Source: Bacteroidota bacterium (GTDB lineage Bacteria; Bacteroidota; Ignavibacteria; UBA10030). Taken from it: a stretch of DNA of 41,287 nt. The notes below the pieces were generated by a model. It was given only the letters and a program-made list of their open reading frames with translations, did not search any database and had not been told where the DNA came from. The position numbers and the translations under genes are program-made. The DNA lies in the NCBI GenBank assembly GCA_025454835.1, contig JALONQ010000023.1, positions 1 through 41,287 of the forward strand. Direction: 5' to 3'. The stretch's first letter is position 1. Each line of letters opens with the position of its first letter. Positions 1 through 8,766 of this stretch are shown piece by piece.

Positions 1-99
1 AATGAAACCCTTCGGGTTTCTTTCCTACATGCCGCAGGATTCATCCTGCGGCAAGATAACCGAGTGGCTTTTCGGGCAGATGGTGATGAAATCCTCCAG
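1..99. repeat. 99-bp direct repeat, copy 1 (REP-like hairpins)
   Basis: Bases 1-99 are identical to bases 258-356. The unit contains two hairpins. One is GAAACCC-TTC-GGGTTTC (4-20). The other is an 11-bp perfect stem with a TC loop (30-40 pairing with 43-53). The copy also carries the ATG codons that start the aldo/keto reductase in copy 2, but here the coding sequence stops matching after the fourth serine codon region. The repeat may begin before the window. Confidence 0.9.
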
Positions 100-100
100 G

Positions 101-284
101 TTTCTTCCCACATGCCACCGGGTTTAGCCTGGGCAGGTTTACGAATGAATTCCGGGGCAGTTAAGAATGAAACCCTTCGGGTTTCTGTCGGATTTCTTCC
201 CACATGCCACCGGGTTTAGCCTGGGCAGGTTTACGAACGAATTCCGGGGCAGTTAGAAATGAAACCCTTCGGGTTTCTTTCCTA
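101..284. repeat. Tandem repeat, two copies of a 92-bp unit
   Basis: Two near-identical units lie at 101-192 and 193-284, offset by exactly 92 bases, and differ at only a few bases. Each holds an imperfect palindrome (TGCCACCGGG...CCTGGGCA) and ends with the same GAAACCC-TTC-GGGTTTC hairpin (169-185 and 261-277). The second unit runs into repeat copy 2 at 258. Short palindromes in close series look like REP elements. No REP-associated transposase is present in the window. Confidence 0.85.
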
Positions 285-356
285 CATGCCGCAGGATTCA
301 TCCTGCGGCAAGATAACCGAGTGGCTTTTCGGGCAGATGGTGATGAAATCCTCCAG
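258..356. repeat. 99-bp direct repeat, copy 2, overlapping a gene start
   Basis: This is a perfect second copy of bases 1-99. It includes the two candidate start codons of the aldo/keto reductase (337 and 343) and its first few codons, so the 5' end of that gene lies inside a duplicated element. The hairpin stems are at 261-277 and 287-310. Confidence 0.9.
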
Positions 357-1329
357 CAGCACCGACCTTCGAGTCAGCGTCATCGGCTTCGGCGCTTGGG
401 CCATCGGCGGACCCGCGATGGCTGGCGACATCCCCATCGGCCGGGGACCGGCCGATGACGATACCTCGCGTGCGGCGATCCGCACCGCCGTCGAGCACGG
501 CATCAACTTCTTCGATACGGCCGACTTCTACGGTCTTGGACATTCCGAGGCCCTCATCGGCGAGGTCATCGGCAACTCAGACAAGGTCGTGGTCGCGACC
601 AAGGTCGGCCATCGGCTCAACGAGGACGGATCCATCGCCCTCGACTATTCGTCCAAACATCTCCGAGCTGCCTGCGAGCGGAGTCTGCAGCGGCTTCGCC
701 GGGATGCGATCGACCTCTACCAACTGCATTCCGCGAAGCTCTCCCATTTGGAGGACGGCGAGTGTCTGGCGGAGCTCGACAAGCTCCGACAGGCGGGCAA
801 GATCCGCCACTGGGGGATCTCGTTGAACACCTTCTCGCCCGATGCTGAGGCGGACTTCCTTCTTTCGCTTGGGGTCGCGTCGGGATTCCAGGTCGTCCTG
901 AACATCCTGAACCGCAGGTCGCTTGCGGTCATCGAGCGGGCCCGCCGGGCGGGCGTCGGCGTCATCGCTCGCATGCCGCTCCAATTCGGTTTGCTGTCCG
1001 GCACCATGACCTCCGACCGGCGCTTCGCCCGCGAGGACCATCGCTCGTTCCGGTTGACGCCGGAGATCATCGATCGCGCTCGTACGCTGCTCGAGCCGGC
1101 GTGGCGTGCGGCTTCCGAAGCCGGCGTGTCGCCGGCGCAACTGGCGATGAGTTATGTCGCTTCCGTGCCGGGTGTCTCGACGATCATACCCGGCATTCGA
1201 ACGCCGGAACAAGCGCGTGAAAACGCGAACGCGATCGCCGTAGATGGCGACCGCGTTCGTGAATGGATGAGACTCGTCTCGGACGTGGAAGCGGCGGAGA
1301 TCGTCTCCCTCATGAGGACACGCGGCTGA
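337..1329 (+). CDS. Aldo/keto reductase
   Basis: A 330-residue TIM-barrel oxidoreductase of the NAD(P)H-dependent aldo/keto reductase superfamily, probably cytoplasmic and reducing a carbonyl compound. The catalytic tetrad is visible: Asp60 (FFDTAD), Tyr65 (FYG), Lys89 (TKVGH) and His131 (LHS). The C-terminal cofactor region appears as STIIPGIRTPEQ. The frame is open back to an ATG at 259, but that stretch translates the REP-like repeat, so the start is set at the ATG at 337, with 343 as the alternative. Both lie in the duplicated 99-bp element. It converges on the membrane protein gene at 1334. The substrate cannot be read from the sequence. Confidence 0.9.
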   Translation: MVMKSSSSTDLRVSVIGFGAWAIGGPAMAGDIPIGRGPADDDTSRAAIRTAVEHGINFFDTADFYGLGHSEALIGEVIGNSDKVVVATKVGHRLNEDGSIALDYSSKHLRAACERSLQRLRRDAIDLYQLHSAKLSHLEDGECLAELDKLRQAGKIRHWGISLNTFSPDAEADFLLSLGVASGFQVVLNILNRRSLAVIERARRAGVGVIARMPLQFGLLSGTMTSDRRFAREDHRSFRLTPEIIDRARTLLEPAWRAASEAGVSPAQLAMSYVASVPGVSTIIPGIRTPEQARENANAIAVDGDRVREWMRLVSDVEAAEIVSLMRTRG

Positions 1330-1339
1330 GACCTCAGCC
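1324..1339. terminator. Small hairpin spanning two convergent stop codons
   Basis: GGCTGAG-AC-CTCAGCC forms a 7-bp inverted repeat that covers the stop codons of both convergent genes (stops at 1327-1329 on + and 1334-1336 on -). No T-tract follows, so a terminator role is a guess. Confidence 0.35.
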
Positions 1340-2149
1340 TCCGTGCTTCGTCGTCATCGTGGAATAGTCGAGTTCGCTGCCGAAAGCGCTGTGGGGGATG
1401 AGATAGACGACCAGCATCAGGATCGCCGCTCCCAGGACCCAAGCCGCCGGCCGTTTCGATCGACGGATGGCGATCGCCGCGACCACCCATCCCAGAAACG
1501 CCACCAGCGTCTTGTTGTCGGTCACGTCGTCGTCGAAGGGCCATCCGGTCCACCAGTGGTCGAACGCAAACCATTGCATGATCGGCCCCAAGACGAACCC
1601 GCCGACGGCGAGGATGACGAGGGTCCAGGTGGTGAATGCACGATAGCGCGGCTCGGCCATGAAGGCCTCGAGACCCGTGCGTGTGGCGAGTAGCATGGCG
1701 ACGAACATCGCTAGGACATGCGGGATCAACACGTAGATGGGCACGTCACCTTTGAATCGGATCGTGATCGGTCCGGCTGTCGGGACGCGGACCATCTCGG
1801 CCTGCTTCGAGACCTCCACATAGTACTCCAGCTTGCCGGCTTTGGGCTGGCGCGGGAGCGTGCTGACCAAGGCCCCGTTCTCCGCCCGCATCGTATCGAC
1901 CGTGAACGGGTCGTCGGTCGGATAGCGCTTCCAGTGTACGACGGCCTGGAGGGTCGTATCCGTCGTCGCTATGCGCACGGGGGCATCCTCGTCGATGACG
2001 TGGCTGCGCAACAGGCGATACGAGAGCTGCGAATCGCCGATCCGCGCGACCTCTGAGACCGGGTAGGTGGGGCCGGTCAGGCGCTGATAGACCGCGGAGG
2101 CGATCGTGATGACGACGGCGATGATCCAGAAGAGCACAGAGCGTTTCAT
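1334..2149 (-). CDS. Membrane protein of unknown function
   Basis: A predicted inner-membrane protein of 271 residues. One N-terminal helix (about residues 5-22) is followed by a soluble, beta-rich segment of about 110 residues (YQRLTGPTYP, then RSH...VVHWKRYPTDDP). Four further hydrophobic helices follow in the C-terminal half (IYVLIPHVLAMFVAMLLA onwards). I do not recognise a characterised family. The ATG at 2149 places the hydrophobic helix right after MKRS, which suits a signal-anchor; an ATG at 2191 would add 14 polar residues. It is divergent from the ABC transporter gene and convergent with the reductase. Function unknown. Confidence 0.75.
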   Translation of the reverse strand: MKRSVLFWIIAVVITIASAVYQRLTGPTYPVSEVARIGDSQLSYRLLRSHVIDEDAPVRIATTDTTLQAVVHWKRYPTDDPFTVDTMRAENGALVSTLPRQPKAGKLEYYVEVSKQAEMVRVPTAGPITIRFKGDVPIYVLIPHVLAMFVAMLLATRTGLEAFMAEPRYRAFTTWTLVILAVGGFVLGPIMQWFAFDHWWTGWPFDDDVTDNKTLVAFLGWVVAAIAIRRSKRPAAWVLGAAILMLVVYLIPHSAFGSELDYSTMTTKHGG

Positions 2150-2295
2150 GCGAGTGATCGAAGTTGCCGTAGGGATGGAATATGTTGTCATAATATCGCA
2201 ATCTGTTGCGTCGAACTCCACTTATGCCGCCGCGCACCAGCGGCTCGTCCGGGATCCTCGAATGTTCTGGCAATCTTGACACGGTCTCCTTCTCG

Positions 2296-3213
<918 letters not shown>

Positions 3214-3216
3214 CCC

Positions 3217-4053
3217 ATGGCACGACTGTTCTGGGCTGAGTTGGTCAAGACGTTCCTGAAGAAGCGGACATACCTGGGGTTTCTCATCGCCCTGGTCGTC
3301 GTGCCGCTCATTGAGCTCGCGATGGCTTCGGAAGGGGAGTTCTTCATCCGGAGGGTGATGCGCAACCTTGCCAACGACTTCCTCATTCTGGGCAACCTGT
3401 TCAACGGCTGGACCGTCGCGTACCAGGTGATGAACGCGCTGTGGATTCACGTACCACTGCTCATCACCTTCGTTGCGGGCGACATGCTCTCAGGCGAAGC
3501 GACCGCCGGCACCTACCGTCTCATGCTGATCAAGCCGGTGTCCCGGACCAAGATCCTCTTGGCGAAGGCGCTGGCGACCCTCCTCTACGTTGTTGTGTTC
3601 ATTGCCTTTCTGGCGGCGCTCAGCGTCGGCTTGGCGCTCGCGCTGCTGGGGTCGGGCGACCTTGTGGTCTTCCAGCGCGGTCTGCTTATCCTGGCGGAGG
3701 CCGATGTTGCCTGGCGATTCATGGTCGCGTATCTTCTGGCACTCGCTCCGATGTTCACGATCGCTTCCATCGCGTTCTGCTTCTCGTCGTTCGTCGAGAA
3801 TGCGATCGGGCCGATCGTCGCGACGATGGGGGTCATCATCGTCTTCACGATCATCACGGTCATGTCGCTCGAGGCATTCGAAGCGGTGAGGCCGTATCTC
3901 TTCACCACCCACATGGTGGTCTGGCAGAAGGCGTTTGAAGACCCGGTGAACTGGCACGCGATCACCGCGTCGCTTCTGAACTTGGCATTCTACACCGGCG
4001 CCGCACTCCTCGGCGCATGGGCCGTTTTCACGCGCAAAGACATCCTGTCCTGA
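3217..4053 (+). CDS. ABC-2 type permease
   Basis: A 278-residue integral membrane protein with about six helices, in the ABC-2 layout. It has an N-terminal cytoplasmic helix (MARLFWAELVKTFLKKRTY), a first helix, then a long loop with GDMLSGEATAGTYRLMLIKP. The SGE...GT...L..KPVSR motif is characteristic of membrane subunits that couple to an ATPase at this site. Four further helices follow. It lies three bases after the ATPase gene and is surely its partner. The substrate is unknown; the pair resembles multidrug, lipid or gliding-related exporters. Confidence 0.9.
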   Translation: MARLFWAELVKTFLKKRTYLGFLIALVVVPLIELAMASEGEFFIRRVMRNLANDFLILGNLFNGWTVAYQVMNALWIHVPLLITFVAGDMLSGEATAGTYRLMLIKPVSRTKILLAKALATLLYVVVFIAFLAALSVGLALALLGSGDLVVFQRGLLILAEADVAWRFMVAYLLALAPMFTIASIAFCFSSFVENAIGPIVATMGVIIVFTIITVMSLEAFEAVRPYLFTTHMVVWQKAFEDPVNWHAITASLLNLAFYTGAALLGAWAVFTRKDILS

Positions 4054-4083
4054 CCCTGTCCGTTCACGTTCCCGGAGGTCCTC

Positions 4084-5355
4084 GTGTCATTCCGCACCGC
4101 GCTGTCGCAGATGCGTTCCGGCTTCCATCCCACGTTCTGGGTGGCCAACGGAATGGAGTTGTTCGAGCGTCTGGCCTACTACGGCCAACAGATCGTCTTC
4201 ATGGTTTACGTCCGGAACAAGCTCGGTTTCACGGAATCGGAGGCCGGAGCGCTCTCCGGGATCTTCGGCGGCTTGATCTACCTTCTGCCCATCCTCGGCG
4301 GAACGCTCGCCGACAAGTGGGGCTTTCGGCAGGCCTTCAACATCGCCTTTTCCATCCTTGGCCTCGGCTATTTTCTCATCGGGTCACTCGGCATGGACGC
4401 GTTTGCGGGCGTGTACGGCGGGATGGACCTCTACTGGCTGCTGATGATCTTCCTCGTGTTTACCGCCTTCGGCGGCTCGTTCATCAAGCCGTCGGTGCTC
4501 GGTACCGTGGCCGTCACGACGAACGAGAAGACGAAATCGATGGGGTTTGCGATCTACTATTGGCTGGTGAACGCCGGGGCGATGATCGGGCCGACGATCG
4601 CCTATTTCGTTCGCGACAGTTACGGCAACGAGTATGTCTACGTGGTGTCCTCGCTCAGCTGCTTTGCCATGCTCGTCGTCAACCTCCTCCTCTACAAAGA
4701 GGTGAAGGACGAGCGAACGCAGGTCCATGAGACATTGGCCAAGAAGATCACGAACCTGTTCGTCGTTCTGGCGAACGTGAAGTTCATGATCTTCCTGCTC
4801 ATCTATTCGCTCTACTGGATCATCTTCTGGCAGGAATTCATCATCGTCCCGTACTACATCACCGATTTCATCGGACCGGACGAGCCGTACGAGATCATCC
4901 AGTCGTGGTCGGGGGCGGGGGCGATCATTCTGCTCCAGATCCCGATCAATTGGTTGACACGGCATTGGAAGACCCGCAGCGCCATTCTCATCGGGTTCGC
5001 CGTGTCGTCGCTCATTTGGGTCATCATTGCCATCTCGCCCAGCATTCCGACGATCGCTGCCGGTATCGTCGCCTTCGCCATCGGCGAGATGATCCAGGCA
5101 CCGCGCTACTACGAGTATATCTCGGCGATCGCGCCTGCGGGCCAGCAGGGGCTGTTCCAGGGGTATGCGTTCCTGCCGATCGCCATCGCCCGCTTCGTCG
5201 GAGACCCGATCGGCGGCTGGTTGTACCAGAACGCGCGAACGTCGGGGGACCCATCGCTCGTGTGGTATTCGATGATCGGCATCGGCGTGGGCGCCACGAT
5301 CCTCATGGCCATCTACAACGCCGTCGTCCAGCGGCTCGAGGCGAAATCGGCATGA
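4084..5355 (+). CDS. MFS transporter, POT/peptide-transporter-like
   Basis: A 423-residue inner-membrane carrier with about 12 helices. Residues 25-34 read ELFERLAYYG, close to the ExxER motif of proton-coupled oligopeptide (POT) transporters. The MFS loop motif appears as GGTLADKWGFRQ. A second conserved segment, FGGSFIKPSVLGTVA, fits the same family. The chosen start is GTG at 4084, preceded by GGAGGT at 4074-4079; an ATG nine codons later is possible. The stop overlaps the next gene by ATGA, so the two are translationally coupled. Peptide uptake is likely by family but not shown. Confidence 0.85.
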   Translation: MSFRTALSQMRSGFHPTFWVANGMELFERLAYYGQQIVFMVYVRNKLGFTESEAGALSGIFGGLIYLLPILGGTLADKWGFRQAFNIAFSILGLGYFLIGSLGMDAFAGVYGGMDLYWLLMIFLVFTAFGGSFIKPSVLGTVAVTTNEKTKSMGFAIYYWLVNAGAMIGPTIAYFVRDSYGNEYVYVVSSLSCFAMLVVNLLLYKEVKDERTQVHETLAKKITNLFVVLANVKFMIFLLIYSLYWIIFWQEFIIVPYYITDFIGPDEPYEIIQSWSGAGAIILLQIPINWLTRHWKTRSAILIGFAVSSLIWVIIAISPSIPTIAAGIVAFAIGEMIQAPRYYEYISAIAPAGQQGLFQGYAFLPIAIARFVGDPIGGWLYQNARTSGDPSLVWYSMIGIGVGATILMAIYNAVVQRLEAKSA

Positions 5356-6068
5356 GCCGCCTCCTCCTGCTTGCGCTCATCGCCCTTGCGGCGACGGCCT
5401 TCGGGCAAGCGTCCAAGGCACCGACGGCCGTCGAGGTGCTGCGGAACCTCGAGGGGACGTTCCGCGACGTGAACGACTTCACCGTCGACGTCGTGGGTGA
5501 CGTCAACATGGAGAGCATCCGGATCCCCCGCATGACGGTGACGATGTACTTCAAACGGCCCGACAAGCTCCATTTCGTCTCGCCGTCGTTCTCGATCGTG
5601 CCGCGCGAAGGCCTCTCGCCGAACCCGGACCGCTGGCGGTTGGACTACGACGCGACGATGGTCGGCCGCGATACGCTCAACGGGCGGCCGGTTTGGAAAC
5701 TGCAGCTCGCGGCGAAAGACCCGGAGGTGCGCTTGCGTCAGGCGTACCTGTGGGTCGATCCGGCGCGGTGGACGCTCGCCCGTCTGGCCTCGATGCCGTA
5801 TGGTGGCCGGACGGTCACGTTCGACTTCGAATACGAGCGGGTGCAAGGTCGATACTGGCTTCCGTCGAAGGTGACGGCCCTCTTTGGCTCGGTGGGGGAG
5901 AAGTCGGAGCCGCTCTTCAGAGTTCCAGAGGGCTCACCCAATCCAGCCCCGCAGATCGAGGAAATGCAGCGGTCGTTCCGATCGGGCTTCGTCTCGTTCA
6001 CGTATCAGGGCTACCGCATCAATACAGGCCTGTCCGATACGCTCTTCGTCGCGGCCGATCGACCGTAA
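5352..6068 (+). CDS. LolA-like outer-membrane lipoprotein-sorting family protein
   Basis: A 238-residue exported protein with a clear signal peptide (MSRLLLLALIALAATAFGQA). The mature part resembles the LolA/LolB-like periplasmic fold. It has an N-terminal helix (VEVLRNLEGTFRDVNDFTVD), then antiparallel strands with MTVTMYFKRPDKLHF and the later LWVDPARWTLARL strand, typical of outer-membrane lipoprotein-sorting proteins. It overlaps the transporter gene by four bases (ATGA) and is followed by a strong terminator, so it is last in the operon. It could bind lipid or lipoprotein in the periplasm. The exact role is inferred only from the fold. Confidence 0.8.
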   Translation: MSRLLLLALIALAATAFGQASKAPTAVEVLRNLEGTFRDVNDFTVDVVGDVNMESIRIPRMTVTMYFKRPDKLHFVSPSFSIVPREGLSPNPDRWRLDYDATMVGRDTLNGRPVWKLQLAAKDPEVRLRQAYLWVDPARWTLARLASMPYGGRTVTFDFEYERVQGRYWLPSKVTALFGSVGEKSEPLFRVPEGSPNPAPQIEEMQRSFRSGFVSFTYQGYRINTGLSDTLFVAADRP

Positions 6069-6090
6069 CGCCAACGGCCCGGGCTCCGAG

Positions 6091-6120
6091 GTCAAGCCCC
6101 GCCGGGGGCTTGACTTTTTT
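6091..6120 (+). terminator. Rho-independent terminator after the LolA-like gene
   Basis: GTCAAGCCCC (6091-6100) pairs perfectly with GGGGCTTGAC (6105-6114) around a GCCG loop, followed by six T. It ends the preceding operon. Its 3' arm and T-tract also form the -35/-33 region of the next promoter. Confidence 0.93.
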
Positions 6121-6141
6121 ATTGCCCGAGCATATATTTAG
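6110..6141 (+). promoter_or_regulatory. Promoter of the iron-transport operon
   Basis: TTGACT (6110-6115) and TATATT (6133-6138) are spaced by 17 bases, a near-consensus sigma-70-type promoter. Read as a Bacteroidota promoter it is TTG-N20-TATATTTA, one mismatch from TAnnTTTG. The -35 part is built from the terminator arm of the upstream operon. The DtxR-type operator covers the -10/-7 element. Confidence 0.75.
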
Positions 6142-6153
6142 GATAACCTAAAT
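6136..6153. promoter_or_regulatory. DtxR/MntR-family operator
   Basis: ATTTAGG-ATAA-CCTAAAT is a perfect 7-bp inverted repeat with a 4-bp spacer. It matches the TTAGG...CCTAA form of DtxR, IdeR and MntR boxes. It overlaps the -10/-7 element of the promoter, so a metal-loaded regulator bound here would block transcription. The first gene downstream encodes such a regulator, so autoregulation is likely. Confidence 0.8.
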
Positions 6154-6284
6154 TCGAATTTCTTCTGCCCAAATTCTGCGTCCCGACGAACGCCGGCGTG
6201 AGCCGCCGTCTTTTCGCTCCGGCGGTCGTCGGCGCGTTGCTCGGGACATCGACGCTGTGATCACAGGACCTGCCTGGAGCCGCC

Positions 6285-6959
6285 ATGGCCAGCGAGAACA
6301 TCGAGAACTACCTCAAGAACATCTACAAGATCCAGGAAGAAGAGGGCCGCGTCGCGACGTCGACCCTGTCGCAACGATTGCAGGTCTCCGCGGCCTCCGT
6401 CTCAGAAATGGTCCGCCGGCTCGCCGAAGAAGGACTGCTGCGCCACACGCCATACAAGGGCGTGGAACTCACCGAGCGCGGACGATCCCTGGCGCTTCGG
6501 ATCGTCCGTCGGCACCGGCTGTGGGAGGTCTTCCTGTTCAAGGTGCTCAAGTACGACTGGGACGAGGTCGACGCCGAGGCCGAGCGGTTGGAGCACATGA
6601 CCTCTGAACGGCTCGAAGAACGGCTGGACGCTGCGCTGGGCCACCCGACCCATGACCCCCACGGGCACGCGATCCCGACCCGGGACGGCCGCCTCGTGCG
6701 CGACCGGCACCGGCTGCTGGCCGACGCTCAGGCCGGTGAGGTGCTCGAGATCCGGCGGGTCAGTGACGACAGTCCGGAGTTGCTGCAGTACGCGGCGCGT
6801 GTCGGCATTGCCCTCGGGAGCAAGGTGCGCGTACTCGAACGACAGTCGTTCGACGGCAGCCTTCGGGTGCGGATCGGCGGCGAAGAGGTCGTCATCACCG
6901 ACCGGCTTGCGTCGCGGGTTCACGTTGAAGGAAGTGACGCACGGAGGAGATCATCATGA
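6285..6959 (+). CDS. DtxR/MntR-family metal-dependent transcriptional regulator
   Basis: A 224-residue cytoplasmic regulator with three parts. It has a winged helix-turn-helix (residues 5-68, recognition helix SAASVSEMVRRL), a metal-binding and dimerisation domain (about 70-145), and a C-terminal SH3-like FeoA domain (about 148-215). Candidate metal ligands by alignment to DtxR are His77, Glu81, Asp96, Glu100, Glu103 and His104. The position of DtxR Met10 or MntR Asp8 is Asn8, so the primary site differs. The ATG at 6285 follows the operator-promoter at 6110-6153. It overlaps the next gene by ATGA. Fe(II) rather than Mn(II) sensing is inferred from the feoB genes downstream. Confidence 0.92.
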   Translation: MASENIENYLKNIYKIQEEEGRVATSTLSQRLQVSAASVSEMVRRLAEEGLLRHTPYKGVELTERGRSLALRIVRRHRLWEVFLFKVLKYDWDEVDAEAERLEHMTSERLEERLDAALGHPTHDPHGHAIPTRDGRLVRDRHRLLADAQAGEVLEIRRVSDDSPELLQYAARVGIALGSKVRVLERQSFDGSLRVRIGGEEVVITDRLASRVHVEGSDARRRSS

Positions 6960-7951
6960 CCGTTTGGATCAGCTTCATCGCTGCGGCCGCGCTGACGTGG
7001 ATGATCGTTGCCCTCGCGCGTCGATGGCTGCGCCGCCGGCAGCTGAAGGAACTCGCGCGCATCGAGGACGCCGTCAAGCACCTCTTTCACGAAGACGAAC
7101 GCGCGGGGGCCGCCACGCTCCTCAGCCTCTCGGGCGCCATGGGCATCACGCCCGACCGTGCCGCCGAGATCGCCGCCTCGCTCATGAACGACGGCCTCGC
7201 GCTGCAGGATGAAGGCCGCATCCGCCTCACCGCGCTCGGCCGGGAGCGTGCGCTTGCCGTCATCCGTCGGCACCGTCTCTATGAGCGCTTCCTGGCCGAC
7301 GAGACCGGCGTGCAACCGTCGGCGTGGCACGACCGCGCCGACCGCGAAGAGCATCGGTTGACGGAATCCGAGGCCGAACATCTGGCGCGGCGTTTGGGCG
7401 ACCCGCTGATCGATCCGCACGGTGACCCGATCCCCTCGGCAGCGGGAACGCTGCCGTCACTCCGCGGAGGTCCGTTGCATGCAGCGACACCGGGGACGAC
7501 GGTCATGGTCGTCCACATTGAGGACGAACCGAGGTCCGTCTTTCAGGAGTTGCAGTCGCATGGCTTGCAGCCGGGGGTTCGTTTCCGCGTGACGGAGCGG
7601 TCGGAACGCTCGGTCGTCGTCGAGCGGAGAGGCCGGACCATCGTGCTGTCGACGGTGGCGGCCGCCAATGTGACCGTGGTCCCCGCTGCCCCCGAGGTGC
7701 GCGCCATGGCGACGCTCGAGTCGATTCCGAACGGTCGCACCGTGATCGTTGCCGCCATCGACGACGCCTGCTACGGCGTCCAGCGCCGACGACTGCTCGA
7801 CCTCGGCTTCGTTCCGGGCACACCCATCACGCCCGAGCTTCCCAGCCCCGGGGGAGATCCGGTGGCGTATCGGGTGAGGGGTGCCTTGGTCGCATTGCGA
7901 AACGTCCAGGCCGCCCAGATCCTGGTCGAACCATCAGAGGTGTCGTCATGA
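6956..7951 (+). CDS. Membrane-anchored DtxR-like protein with FeoA domains
   Basis: A 331-residue protein with an unusual order. It has a transmembrane helix (residues 3-22) with a basic flank (ARRWLRRR), a DtxR-like winged helix (about 36-100), a DtxR-like metal-binding domain (about 101-150), a degenerate SH3/FeoA-like domain (about 172-245) and a clear FeoA domain (248-326, with RRRLLDLGFVPGTPI and RVRGALVALR). The metal residues of DtxR have counterparts: Asp38 (MntR Asp8), His106, Glu110, His125, Asp129, Glu132 and His133. It overlaps both neighbours by four bases. It probably supplies FeoA to the split FeoB and may sense iron at the membrane. Whether it binds DNA is unknown. Confidence 0.85.
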   Translation: MTVWISFIAAAALTWMIVALARRWLRRRQLKELARIEDAVKHLFHEDERAGAATLLSLSGAMGITPDRAAEIAASLMNDGLALQDEGRIRLTALGRERALAVIRRHRLYERFLADETGVQPSAWHDRADREEHRLTESEAEHLARRLGDPLIDPHGDPIPSAAGTLPSLRGGPLHAATPGTTVMVVHIEDEPRSVFQELQSHGLQPGVRFRVTERSERSVVVERRGRTIVLSTVAAANVTVVPAAPEVRAMATLESIPNGRTVIVAAIDDACYGVQRRRLLDLGFVPGTPITPELPSPGGDPVAYRVRGALVALRNVQAAQILVEPSEVSS

Positions 7952-8766
7952 GTTCCGAACGTCCGACGGCATGCGAAACCTGTCCGGCGAATCCGAATGC
8001 GGCGCTCGTCCGCCACGGAGAGACCGTGGACGGCGCGACGTATGTCGTCGCCCTCGCGGGCAACCCGAACGTCGGCAAGAGCACGGTCTTCAATCATCTC
8101 ACCGGTCTGCGCCAGCACACCGGCAACTGGCCCGGCAAGACCGTCGCCCGAGCCGAGGGGTCGTTCACGTACCGCTCCAATCGCTACAAGGTCGTCGACC
8201 TGCCGGGCACCTATTCGCTCTTGTCGACGAGTACGGACGAAGAGGTGGCCCGTGACTTCATGCTCTTTGGACGTCCTGACGTGACCGTGATCGTGGCCGA
8301 TGCGACCCTGCTGGAGCGAAATCTGAACCTTGTTCTTCAGGTGCTCGAGATCACCGACCGGGCCGTCGTGTGCCTCAACCTGATCGACGAAGCCGCGCAG
8401 CACGGCATCACCGTGGATGCGCGCAGCCTGTCACGCGACCTGGGGATCCCGGTGATCCCGGCGGCGGCGCGCAACGGCACGGGCATGGCGGAACTGCTCC
8501 AGGCCTTGCACGAGGTGGCCACGGGCGCGCTGGTTTGCACGCCGCGCCGCTTTTCGCTCGGCTCGAAGAAGCTCAAGGCGGTGCAGGCGCTGACGAAGCA
8601 GGTCGAGCAGACCTTTCCTGGGTTGCCGAACGCTCGATGGGTGGCCTTGCGCCTGCTCGAAGGCGATGCACGCATCGTCGATGCCGTGCGGAGTGGAGAG
8701 ATCGGACGAATGACGGTGGAGCGAACGCTGAGGACGGAGAGGAAGGGACATGACACAGAAGCATGA
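7948..8766 (+). CDS. feoB: FeoB N-terminal GTPase (split FeoB)
   Basis: A 272-residue stand-alone G-protein part of the ferrous-iron transporter FeoB. G1 is GNPNVGKST (38-46), switch I holds NWPGKT (60-65), G3 is DLPG (84-87) and G4 is NLID (144-147). A helical region that normally acts as GDP-dissociation inhibitor follows (about 200-260). Cys9 and Cys12 form a CxxC in an N-terminal extension, which may bind metal. The protein ends where the membrane domain would begin. The membrane part is encoded by the next gene in another frame, with a 17-base overlap. It starts with an ATGA overlap on the DtxR-FeoA gene. Confidence 0.93.
   Translation: MSSERPTACETCPANPNAALVRHGETVDGATYVVALAGNPNVGKSTVFNHLTGLRQHTGNWPGKTVARAEGSFTYRSNRYKVVDLPGTYSLLSTSTDEEVARDFMLFGRPDVTVIVADATLLERNLNLVLQVLEITDRAVVCLNLIDEAAQHGITVDARSLSRDLGIPVIPAAARNGTGMAELLQALHEVATGALVCTPRRFSLGSKKLKAVQALTKQVEQTFPGLPNARWVALRLLEGDARIVDAVRSGEIGRMTVERTLRTERKGHDTEA

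Noticed and set aside
1-285. A CRISPR array in the repeats at the start of the window
   Set aside because: The units are about 92-99 bases with internal hairpins and there are only two copies of each. No cas gene is present.
259-336. Longer start of the aldo/keto reductase at 259
   Set aside because: The extra 26 residues translate the REP-like repeat and are not part of the enzyme fold.
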